DNA from: Aldrovandia affinis
Lineage: Eukaryota; Chordata; Actinopteri; Notacanthiformes; Halosauridae
Assembly (NCBI GenBank): GCA_029706075.1
Contig: JAINUG010000018.1
Span: forward strand, 372,001 to 436,000
Direction of reading: 5' to 3'
DNA: 64,000 nt
The notes under the pieces were generated by a model. The model was not told the origin of the DNA. It worked only from the letters and a program-made list of their open reading frames with translations, and did not search any database. A program made the position numbers and the translations under genes. This document shows positions 23,507 through 34,733 of the stretch, one piece after another; position 1 is the stretch's first letter, and the number at the start of each line of letters is the position of its first letter.

Positions 23507-24710
23507 GACAGATCAGCCACAACATTAAAACCACCTGCCTAATATTGTGTAGGTCCCCCTCATGCCACCAAAACAGCTCTGAGCCATCAAGGCATGGACT
23601 CCACAAGACCTCTGAAGGTGTCCTGTGGTATCTGGCACCAAGACGTTAGTTAAGTCCTGTAAGTTGCGAGGTGATGCCTCCATGGATCAGACTTGTTGGT
23701 CCAGCACATCCCACAGATGCTCGATCAGATTGAGATCTGGGGAATTTGGAGGCCAAGTCAACACCTTGAACTCTGTCATGTTCCTCAAACCATTCCTGAA
23801 CAATTTTTGCAGTGTGGCAGGGCACATTATCCTGCTGAAAGAGGCCACTGCCATCAGGGAATACCATAGCCATGAAGGGGTGTACTTGGTCTGCAACAAT
23901 GTTTAGGTAGGTGGTACGTGTCAAAGTAACATCCGCATGAATGCCAGGACCCAAGGTTTCCCAGCAGAACATTGCCCAGAGCATCACACTGCCTCCGCCG
24001 GCTTGCCTTCTTCCCATAGTGCATCCTGGTGCCATCTCTTCCCCAGGTAAACGACGCACACGCACCCAGCCATCCACATGATGCAAAAGACAACGTGATT
24101 CATCAGACCAGCCCATCTTCTTCCATTGCTCCAGTTCTGACCCTCACGTGTCCATTCTAGGCGCTTTCGGCGGTGGACAGGGGTCAGCATGGGCACTCTG
24201 ACCGGTCAGCGGCTACACAGCCCTATACGCAGCAAGCTGTGATGCACTGTGTGTTCTGACACCTTTCTATCATAGCCAGCATTAACTTTCTCAGCAATTT
24301 GTGCTACAGTAGCTTTTCTGTGGCATTGGACCAGACGGGCTAGCCTTCGCTCCCCACGCACATCAATGAGCCTTGGGCGCCGATGACCCTGTCGCTGGTT
24401 CACCAGTTGTCCTTCCTTGGACCACTTTTGGTAGGTACTAACCACTGCATACCGGGAACACCCCACAAGACCTGCAATTTTGGAGATGCTCTGACCCAGT
24501 CGTCTAGCCATCACAATTTGGCCCTTTGTCAAAGTCTCTCAAATCCTTACACTTGCCCATTTTTCCTGCTGCCAACACATCAAATTCAAGAACTGACTGT
24601 TCACTTGCTGCCTAATATATCCCACCCCTTGACAGGTGCCATTGTAACGAGATGATCAATGTTATTCACTTCACCTGTCAGTGGTTTTAATGTTGTGGCT
24701 GATTGGTGTG
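23507..24710 (-). mobile_element. Tc1-like transposon, near full length (family E)
   Basis: The inverted ends contain GATCAGCCACAACATTAAAA (left) and, inverted at the right, the matching AATCAGCCACAACATTAAAA. TA-rich DNA lies on both sides, as expected for a TA target. The 1.2-kb length is typical of a complete Tc1 element. It is one of the best-preserved Tc1 copies in the window. Confidence 0.93.
23646..24532 (-). pseudogene. Tc1-like transposase, frameshifted
   Basis: The N-terminal piece (24206-24532) is a two-part helix-turn-helix DNA-binding region starting MTKGQIVMARRLG, with SISKIAGLVGCSR and GHRRPRL. Later pieces carry WSDESRC (first catalytic Asp), GGGSVMLWAMF, FQQDNVPCHTA (second Asp) and NLIEHLWDVLD (Glu). 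All three DDE residues survive, but the order 24196, 24116 and 23899 requires frame changes, so no single frame encodes the enzyme. The protein would cut and paste the element at TA sites. Confidence 0.88.
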
Positions 24711-25961
24711 TATATATATATATCAGTCGTCCACTGGTGAGCGATGAAAATGGTTACATTTATTAGTCCCTGAAAAAGTGCACTCCATGTGGTGAGAACA
24801 GTTCAAAGAGGTGGGAGTCTGAATGCAGAGCTTTACCACAGTGGCTACTAGTCACTGCAGAGCCTGCTTGATTTGAGCAATTTCCTTTTCATTTCTAATG
24901 TCTCTGCAGGCAGCAGACAGCTTGCAACCTGCATTGGAACGGGGCTCCTTCAGTCCTGGGTCACACATACGAATTCAGGAATAAGTGTGAAAGAACATTC
25001 TCCTCCCCCAGCGTGAGCCAGGCACTGGTGCTGTACAGCACAACCCAGCCATGCCATGACTTTCTGGTACCAATCTGAAATAATGCAAAATCCAATACAA
25101 ACACAGACTCTGAGCCAGATAGGCCATGTAAGGCAACTTCACATTAAGATTACCAATTTTATAAACCAGTAAGATCGTGTCAAATTTAGAGGGGAAATCA
25201 CCTAACAAGACAGCAATTGGAAGTAAAAAATATATACTTTGTTGTGTAAACAACATGAAACACTATTATTAGTGGTATTGCCACTCAGTTACCTTGAGCA
25301 CCGCAAGCTATATATCAGACAAAAGTAAACACTCATATCATACAACTTTGAAAAGGAATACAAAACATAACAACTGTGTAAAATAGTACCAAAGATTTAA
25401 AAAAATTATATTCCTTGAATCCAGTAGCCTTAACAGTCAAATGCCCTTGTTTAAAGTTCAGCACTCTGAATGCTGAACACAAGTGGTATTGCGTGTTAAA
25501 GCCCCTCATTTATCCATGTAAAATATATTTCTTTGATTTAATATAATAATTACAGGATACCAGTTAATTAAACCACCAAATGTGTTGATAGGCAGAGCAA
25601 TCTGGATCAACCTTCATCAAAATATACAACTCACAATCCAATTCAAATGAGCAGCTGGTTTATTAAATTACAACATTTAGACAAAGACAAAATATTCAAC
25701 GTCTACAGACGTAGGCTTACTATTTTAATACTAAATACTTAAAATGACATGCAACAGTTACAAAAGAGATGAAATGGAAGAAAAATATACTTTGTCTCTT
25801 CAAAATGCAGACACATGCAGCCAGGAATAAAGCAAACCAGCACCAAAGTGTGAGCTGGGGCCAGATCTCCTAAAAATGCAGGAATGTGTTGATTTACCCT
25901 TGCAAAACTACTCAAAAACCTGAAAAAAGCTAGCCCAAGTTGTCATCAGGTAAGTGTTGGA
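24711..25961. other. Nothing recognisable
   Basis: Begins with a (TA)n run then AT-rich unique sequence. The block ATTCCTTGAATCCAGTAGCC at 25410 resembles ATTCCCTGAATCCGGTAGCC at about 10978, close to the R1 repeat, so R1 may belong to a longer element. Confidence 0.45.
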
Positions 25962-26272
25962 AGGAGGGAGGGGTGATTTCCCTAGCCAAGACCTGATTAA
26001 TATACGATTTGGGGGAAGGTAATATGGGATAAGGTAATCATTGAAACTATCATCTCATGGCTAGAATCATGGTGACACCAAACATCAATAGGGCCTGGGG
26101 AAAACACCTTGGTTGGGTTGAGCTATTATTTAGAAAAACATATTGTCAGGTAAAAAATATGGCTACCATGTGACAAGACCAATTGTAACATGCTGACCTT
26201 CACTTTTCTCTGGTGACCCATCATTTCTAGCTCATAGGTAGAATCCCAAAATTGTGGTGTGTGACATAGGCG
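25962..26272 (+). repeat. Unclassified interspersed repeat R1, copy 2
   Basis: The direct counterpart of 11050-11398, with CCAAACATCAATAGGGCCTG exactly shared and the other blocks in the same order. This copy lies outside the visible ldlrad4 coding span, so the repeat is interspersed and not part of that gene. Confidence 0.7.
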
Positions 26273-27263
26273 TGTGCTGATCCAATATGGATTATGCTGG
26301 TGTCAAACGTACATACCTTAAGTGCCCTGGTTTCATTCAAGGAATAATAAAACTTGCCAGTCAATTTACCAGGGAAGCCCATGCTTATTTGTGCACATTT
26401 AGGTAAGGCCGGGCCATATTCTGTATGCCTTGGCAGGACCATAAAATGCACCTCCCCAACATTCCTTAAATCAGAAAAGTTAAATTCTACTTTTCATTCC
26501 ATTTGCAGTGAACGCTGCCAAATGCTCTCAATTCACAAACAAATATGTTCACTGTGGTGATTTTGCTTGGTATATCGATACAGTTTCCCTCTAATTGGGA
26601 AGACTGTGTGTACAGAGCATTCCTCTGAGAAGCGTGCAACATCCGTTTCACTGCAGCCCGGCCTAGTCACCAGGCTGCAGATGCTGTCGACAGAAGGCAT
26701 CTGTTTCCAAGAAATCCTTCCTCATTTCTCAATCACTGCCCCAGACACAGAATTCCGCAGCCTGAATTTATGGTCTGCGGCGTTGCACTTGGGTACCAAG
26801 GGACGATGAGATTGTTTTTTAAAAGTTTCAGGTTTTAAACAAAAATCTGTCATCATCGATTTTGGCCTCCATGTAGCCCCCCCCTTCTCAATCTCTTTCA
26901 TTCTTTCAAAAGATAACTCAAGAAATGGAGAACATTTTTTTTCCCCCTTCATTTTCATAAAACCTCCAAACAGCTTTCTCTATCAAGGGCACAGTGCACA
27001 ATCTTGCACTCTTAAAATGAAAGTAAAACCATTTCTAAATAACAATCAGATATGCAATCATATTTAACCCTGAACTATTTATTTCTATTTTTTTCCAGTG
27101 TTTCCACTCTCGTAAAGGACCAGCCAATACGGGGTACAATGCTATCCTGCTTCATTTTGATTCAATAGTGTTTTTTTAAATAATCCTATCTTTCTTTTAT
27201 TTGTTTAATCACCCTTCTAGTGACAAGCTTTGGAATTTAGCATAAACTACAAATGTTATGGTA
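26273..27263. other. Nothing recognisable
   Basis: AT-rich unique sequence; open frames up to 80 codons on both strands have no family resemblance. Confidence 0.45.
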
Positions 27264-27646
27264 CATTCATTCATTCATTCATTCATTATCTAACCCACTT
27301 ATTCCTGGTCAGGGTCATGGGGGGGCTGGAGCCTATCCCAGCATGCATTGGGCGAGAGGCAGGAATATATCCTGTACAGGTCACCAATCCATGGCAGGGC
27401 ACATACACCATTCACTCACACACTCATATCTACAGGCAATTTTAGACTCTCCAATTAGCCTAACGTGCATGTCTTTGGACTGTGGGAGGAAACCGGGGTA
27501 CCCGGGGGAGTACCCGGAGTACCCGGGGGAAACCCACGTGGACACGGTGAGAACATGCAAACTCCACACAGAAATGCCGGGATTCAAACCCAGACCTTCT
27601 TGCTGTGCGACGACAGTGCTATCCACTGCCCCACCGTGCCACCCTG
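27264..27646 (-). mobile_element. tRNA-derived SINE with LINE-like tail
   Basis: Read on the minus strand it starts GGTGGCACGGTGGGGCAGTG, with an A-box-like segment, then GGTCTGGGTTTGAATCCC, a good B box. The body contains GGAGTTTGCATGTTCTCACC and GGACTGTGGGAGGAAACC on opposite readings, and it ends in an (ATTC/GAAT)n tail at 27264-27287. This arrangement is widespread in fish; the tail is probably borrowed from an RTE-type LINE (family name from memory, not checked). Internal short duplications of TACCCGGGGGA-type sequence occur near 27500-27530. Confidence 0.85.
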
Positions 27647-29387
27647 TTAATGCATCAGATTTTGTTTTTTTAAATGTATCGATGTAAATCTGTATCCGTC
27701 CCTATCAAATAAATGAATCGTGGGCCAGGGTAACGTCCCTGTCGCGAGAACCTTCTTGAAATTTTTCCTTTTTTAAAATCGAATCCAGTGTCAAAGACAG
27801 GGGAGCAATTTGTCATTCCGCATGTAATGAAGCGCAGAGTAATTGTCAAAGCACACAAAGGTGAAAAAGAGGAGGCATCATTTGTAATATTCCTGATCTA
27901 CTTTGTGTCACTTTGGCTGGCAGGGGCGTGTGAAAGAGCTGACAGGCGTAATCTGGCTGTACATCAGGTTTACTCTCAGTGTCACATCTGGGCCAGTGAA
28001 GAGCTGAAAGCAGCACATTTTCAAAAATACTCTTAGGTTTAGCACTTACAATTAAGGTCCACGGTAGACTTAGCCCATACCTTTTTTATGGGTTGATGCA
28101 TGTAGACATCAAAGTTTGTCATACTTCATAAAGGCATAAAGCAAGAATTTAAAATTGTAATTATTTCTTATACTTTTATGAAAACTGAGTGTGTGAGAGT
28201 GAGAGAGTGAGAGTGAGAGAGTGTGTATGTGTGTGAGTGAAATGGGATGTGTAGGATGCTAAGGGAGATGCCCTCTAATAAAGACCTTACATTCTCTTCC
28301 ATGCTTAATTGGGACAAAGACACAGAAAGGTGGGCAGCCTCACTTCTGTGGGCATGCAACTGAAATTATTTTTAACAAGCTGGTACAGAAAAGATTCTAG
28401 TCACAAAAGCTAGAGTATTTCAATTGACTTTGTAAAAACAAGGGCATTTGAGCTACTGTCTAGGTCTATCCTGTTGCATAATAGAGAATCCAGTTCAGAG
28501 TACTTTAACGTTGAAACTTTAGGATCTCTACAAACAGGATTACAAATAAAAAGTAAAAACAATAAAAACCCTTCTCAAGAGAAAGGAAGCAAAGGTTCGG
28601 TGTAACAGAGTCAGTGTTGCAGAAACAGCCAGAAGGACAAATCTCCTGGCAGTCACGCAGTGAAATCCATCTCGTCCGAAAGTGGCCGGCTCCCTGGAGA
28701 GAGGAGTGCGGGCATGGAGGAGAAAATGAATTCTCAGACCAAACATCCCAGAGCAGCCAGGTGTTCAATACACGCCGTCTGGAACTCCTCCCGGCTCTAT
28801 ACTCCATGAGCCCAGCTCGTGTGTGAACCCCAGGGCCGCTCTGTCTCAATGGTCTTTGTGTCATTTCATTCTGCAATGGCCACCTTACTTCTGCTCAATT
28901 CCTTTTGTTTTTTTCTTGCTATCTGGGTCTTAGCCCAGTTGTGGTCTCCCTTTTAGTGCCTATGAGACATTTTTACATTGCAAAGTCTTTACCCCCCCAT
29001 TCTTGATCCTGCTTCTCAATTCAAATCTGTGTTTCCCATAACGCCACAAAAATGTTCCAGGGGCGAGTGTGGAGGGATGACATTGTGGGGGATCAGCCTT
29101 CCGAAGCTGGATGGGATTTCACGGGGAAAGCGCAAGCAGCTCATCCAGTTTCGCTGCAGCGTGGTCTTTGAAATACGATACCGTCTGAACTCAAAGGCGC
29201 TCATTTAAATACGTAAACTTAATTAAATAGGTTTTGATCAATTTGTGAAATATAAATGGCCACTTCATAAACACTGATTAGCTATCATCTAATACTGAAT
29301 TCAATGTTCAAACAAGGTGATTGGCTCAACTATGTGAATTCAGCTCTACATCACAACCAACAAAATATCTGTAAAATACCCTTTAAT
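27647..29387. other. Nothing recognisable
   Basis: Includes a GTGAGA-rich simple stretch near 28187-28236. An open frame of 123 codons (28505-28876, minus) has no domain, and other frames overlap it. Confidence 0.45.
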
Positions 29388-29395
29388 GACTAGAG

Positions 29396-29788
29396 CAGGG
29401 GTGGCCAACCCGCGGCTCCCGAGCCGCATGCGGCTCTTTGCCTGGTTTCATGCGGCTCTTACGTTCATATCGAAGTTTGTTTTTTTTTTTTTTTTTTTTA
29501 TGTGCGTGTTCGCTTCGCTTGAGTTCAATACGGTATTTTCGTCAAACGCGCACCGCTCGCAAAATTTCAGAAGACGAAAAAAAAACAGTTAGGGCAGCGG
29601 TCCCCAACCTTTTTTGCACCACGGACTGGTTTCATGCACCGGGTTTAAAATTAGGAGGGGCGCAATTTTTTTTATTCCTCTTACCACCCCCTCTTCTCTC
29701 CTCTTATCACCCCCCCCGGTGATGTGGCTCTTTGCGGTAACACAGTAAAAAATGTGGCTCTTAGTCTCTGACTGGTTGGCCACCCCTG
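29396..29788. mobile_element. hAT-type MITE with exact 8-bp target duplication
   Basis: It begins CAGGGGTGGCCAACC and ends with the exact inverse GGTTGGCCACCCCTG. The flanking 8 bases are GACTAGAG on both sides (29388-29395 and 29789-29796). The 393-bp element encodes nothing. Near 29597 it contains CAGCGGTCCCCAACCTTTTT, which looks like the end of a different hAT family. Confidence 0.93.
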
Positions 29789-30196
29789 GACTAGAGCATG
29801 CCAGCTTTTACGGTTATTCGAGTCTAGAAATAGCACAAACATCCGCCACAAATAAATAGCCACAAATATCACCACAGTTTTCCCTCAAAGGTCATTGTTG
29901 AAGTCATACCCCATTGACCTGCCAATGTAATGCAAAGTCACAAGTCTCAATTCCCCCGCCGAACTGTCCCCATTGACCTGGCACCTTCAGTCTGCCAGCT
30001 ATCGAAGACACACAGAGGATGTTAAACTTTGTATTAGGATGGGCAAAGAGAGTGCTGATTAGTGTGCTTTTCACACCATTGTAGATCCATCAAGAAATAA
30101 CTCAAATGTGACACTTTCAATTCTGTACTCAAGTGAAAAGGCCGTTTCACAATCAATGCCATTTCAAACGTAATTGACATTACTCAAAAAGACTAA

Positions 30197-30811
30197 GGGC
30201 CAGATTTACTAAGGAAACAGTGGCAGAGCAGAAACAGTCACTATGTTGCGGCTCTTTTGCGGTTGCAGATACAGACACATTAACAACGATTAACAAAATG
30301 AATCCTTGCGTCCTTTCAAATATAATTTTCATATTATAGCCGAAAATAAATTAGCAAAATAAATGAAGTTCTAGTACACAATATGTATGCTATATAGGAC
30401 TGCATTTGACATTTTGAAACAATACAAGGCCTTACCAAACAGGTTTCTCCGTAGTCCCCATTACTTAGCTGTTTGTAGAAACAACTATTCCTGGAAATAA
30501 AGCTCTCGTATTTTGCAACATTGTGATTATCGTCCCACACCTCGGAGAGGGCAATACAAGACACAGATACCGAAGAGTTCTTAAAACTGTCATGCAAAGA
30601 GTCACCACATATTAAGGCATGGTTTAGTAAATCATAATAAATATATAAATCGGGCTAATTTACTAAATTTCCACCCTGTTTTAGCGTGTTCACCCTAGAT
30701 ACACATCACATAGTGATTTGACTCAGTGACCATTTACTAAATCGGACGTAGATATTGCATCCTTGTAGCGACTGCTTTTTGAGTGCAAAATACTTTAGTA
30801 AATCTGGCTGT
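30197..30811. mobile_element. MITE-like element with inverted ends
   Basis: The left end GGGCCAGATTTACTAAGG and the right end, inverted as GCCAGATTTACTAAAG, share a 14-bp core. These ends resemble PIF/Harbinger MITEs in fish, but a clear 3-bp target duplication is not visible, so the superfamily is a guess. There is no coding region. Confidence 0.65.
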
Positions 30812-31507
30812 CAATGTAAATCTTCAACAACATTGAATGTCATAATGGCACACACCGGCTTTTCGGTGGCAGACAGGGAAATCAAAACAGCATTGATCTC
30901 ACAGGTAACTATGTTATTTGGTCATTTAATAACAGACCGACATAGGAAGGGAAAGCTTTCTTCCTTACGTGCATGATTCTTAAGAAATGTGTTAAGAAAT
31001 GTATTACATTCATCATTCAAATCCAATCTGCATTTCAGTTTTTTTGCAGGTTACAACCAAATGTTTAATTTACCTAAACATGCTTAAGAGTCAATAGGTG
31101 CCACCCCGCAAACATTCATCAACTAACAAAAACACCAGCCAGCGTGCTTGCTGGCTGATATGGTGAAAACAGACAATTGACACACTTCTAATGTCGACAT
31201 GGGCAATCCTGATAACAATAATATGGAGGTAAGAATCAACGTTAACATTTCCTCATGCCTTTGATCCCTTTTAAATGCTGGAGGAAAAATATACCTGTTC
31301 CTTGGTGTTTTGCTGCCTCCACTACACAATATAATTACTACTACATACTGCTATAATTGCTTTGAACAGTGACACCAGATGTAGTGGACAAAGCCTTGGT
31401 TTGAACCTCGTCCGACCGTCATTCGGATAATCATTTCACCATGGAGTAGCCTTATTGTTGGTTTTATTTCTCCATCAAAAACTCTCAAGTCTCAATTTTG
31501 GGGGGCT
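30812..31507. other. Nothing recognisable
   Basis: Unique AT-rich sequence without supported exon or repeat family. Confidence 0.5.
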
Positions 31508-31924
31508 GCTGGGTGACGCATCCTGTTAAGGCACTGTTCTAGTGTGTGGATGAGCCCCATGATCTGCATCCTGTTAAGACACTGTTCTAATGTGTGGATG
31601 AGCCCCACGGTCTGCATGCTGTTAAGGCACTGTTCTAGCGTGTGGATGAGCCCCACGGTCTGCATGCTGTTAAGGCACTGTTCTAGTGTGTGGATGAGCC
31701 CCACGGTCTGCATGCTGTTAAGGCACTGTTCTAGCGTGTGGATGAGCCCCACGGTCTGCATGCTGTTAAGGCACTGTTCTAGCGTGTGGATGAGCCCCAC
31801 GGTCTGCATGCTGTTAAGGCACTGTTCTAGCGTGTGGATGAGCCCCACGGTCTGCATGCTGTTAAGGCACTGTTCTAGTGTATGGATGAGCCCCAAGGTC
31901 TGCATCCTGTTAAGGCACTGTTCA
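31508..31924. repeat. 48-bp minisatellite, about 8.5 copies
   Basis: The unit contains GTTAAGGCACTGTTCTAGYG then TGTGGATGAGCCCCACGGTC. Units repeat at exactly 48 bases (for example TGTTAAG at 31524, 31572 and 31620) with very few differences in the middle of the array. Long open frames exist on both strands (137 and 160 codons) because 48 is divisible by three; each is a 16-residue repeat with no known domain. Confidence 0.95.
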
Positions 31925-31959
31925 CATCCAGTGTTGCCCAGGGAGGGAGGGATATAGTC

Positions 31960-32220
31960 GGCCAGGTTGTCCATGTCTCGTCACTCACCAGCATCCCCCG
32001 CTGGTCAACTGGGCGCCCAGCTTGGTATAAAGCTGCACATGAAGTGTCTTCCTCCGACACGTTTCTGCAAGCTTAACTTGTGAACTCTGTTGTGAAAAGA
32101 AGCGGTGGGTGACATCACATGTTTCAGAGGGGAGCGCGTGCTTGTCTAGGCTCTCCTGAATTGACAGTAGTGGTTGCAGCGAACACGGCTTTGGAATATG
32201 ATTGATAAATTGAGAGGAAG
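31960..32220. mobile_element. Possible SINE-like repeat
   Basis: The wording (GTGTCTTCCTCCGACACG, GCGGTGGGTGACATCACATG, AGGGGAGCGCGTGC) resembles interspersed fish repeats, and it directly follows the minisatellite. No second copy occurs in this window, so the call rests on general resemblance only. Confidence 0.25.
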
Positions 32221-32805
32221 GGGGAGGGAACTGATTCATTAGAAGAAGTCATTCATTACAAGGCATCTGAAGCCAGCTTGGGAGTTCAAATGATGAAAGT
32301 ACATCACACCTGGAAGGCAATTAAACTCCCCCAAGCAAGCATGCGCTTATTTGCCCCAAATTAATGGTTTGCACACATGTGTAGACCACCTCTACTAGTA
32401 GAGCAGGTTCAGGTCTTGTGGTTTACCCAGTGTGTTTTATGTAGACAATAAGGGGGGGTGATCAAGATACTATGACACTCTCAGTTTAGTCTCCAACTGA
32501 GGTCCACAAACCTCAGTTAGTAAATTAGGTTTAGTTCAAATACGCATTCCTCACAAATCCATTTGAAACCAGCCAGCAGAGGGCAGGGTTGTGAATTATG
32601 ATGCAGTGCACAGTGTACCAACAGGCAAAAAACATCCCTAGTGAAGACACCCGATGCCGACACCACACATTTTAATTAGCTACAGTACCGATAGCAATGT
32701 GTTCCCAATGAGGAAAAACCTGGAGGCTGTGTTGTCATTCTGACAGTGATTAATGAGAGAACAACTTCTCCTCTCCTTGCATAACAAAGAGCAGGGCCGT
32801 TATTG
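32221..32805. other. Nothing recognisable
   Basis: Unique sequence, no supported exon. Confidence 0.5.
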
Positions 32806-32863
32806 TAAAAAATAAAAAAATAAAAAAATAAAAAAATAAAAAAATAAAAAAATAAAAAAATAA
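32806..32863. repeat. (TAAAAAAA)n microsatellite
   Basis: About six or seven units of T followed by seven A. A similar shorter A-rich run occurs at 39000-39023. Confidence 0.9.
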
Positions 32864-32917
32864 AACAGTCCCCCCCTTTAACTTCCCTCCTGCATCACAA
32901 CATTAAAACAGAAGACG

Positions 32918-34002
<1,085 letters not shown>

Positions 34003-34375
34003 GGGCCTCTGATAGCATAGCGGTCTAATGCACACGTGTTGGCTGGTCCTCTACAAGTCTGAGCTGCCTATCATGGTCACAATTCGAAAACCGACTGTAC
34101 CAGACTGGCCCTGGTGGAGAGCCCCGAGCGGCATTTGGCTGTCCGCTCTAGGGGGAGGGTGAGCCGGCACGAGTTCGCTAAGAAGCGCGTAAGTGTTACT
34201 CCAGAAGGTGGGTGGGCGAATTCCATCTCGAAGGAAGCAGAGTTTGCTGCCCTTGGAGAATTAGCTTGCCTCGTAATTCAACAAGCAGTACATTTGTGTG
34301 GGCAGGGCAAATCGAAATAAATAGTGTATAACTAGCCACTAAATTGGGAGAAAAAACTGGGAGATTTATTTTTAT
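34003..34375 (+). mobile_element. tRNA-like SINE, full-length but diverged
   Basis: The head starts GGGGCCTCTGATAGCATAGC with an A-box-like TAGCATAGCGG. A weak B-box-like ATTCGAAAAC follows about 60 bases later. The body contains GCATTTGGCTGTCCGCTC and GGGGGAGGG, and the tail ends CACTAAATTGGGAGAAAAAA. The body matches the main SINE family; the head is closer to the piece at 46415-46505. An open frame at 34114-34320 inside it is not a gene. Confidence 0.7.
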
Positions 34376-34733
34376 TTTGTATTATTAATTAAAGTAAATT
34401 CATTCAAATCTGCATTCATCGTATATGTTGTGGGACTGGTCCTATATCAATCATTCTGGTGAAAAGTGGTATTTAATTTCACACTCCTGACATCCATCGA
34501 TTCACACTCTGTATGGATATAGTCATATCACAGAGACGCTCCTTCCCAAAGAGGATGTGTGCGTCTGTGTGCGATTTTAACAACTTGAACTAATCTGATA
34601 CATGGAAGCTATATCAATTCAGAAATGATAAATCAGCTATGGCCCACCATGGTTTTAAAGCTAAGTAGCTATTGTATATATGAAACATGAAGTGGGCAGT
34701 ATCACTTATTTATACATATTATATGTTATATAT

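Noticed and set aside
31492-31974. 160-codon frame on the minus strand and 137-codon frame on the plus strand
   Set aside because: Both come from a 48-bp tandem repeat whose length is divisible by three; no domain, no splice context, and both strands are equally open.
34114-34320. 68-codon frame
   Set aside because: It lies wholly inside a SINE body.
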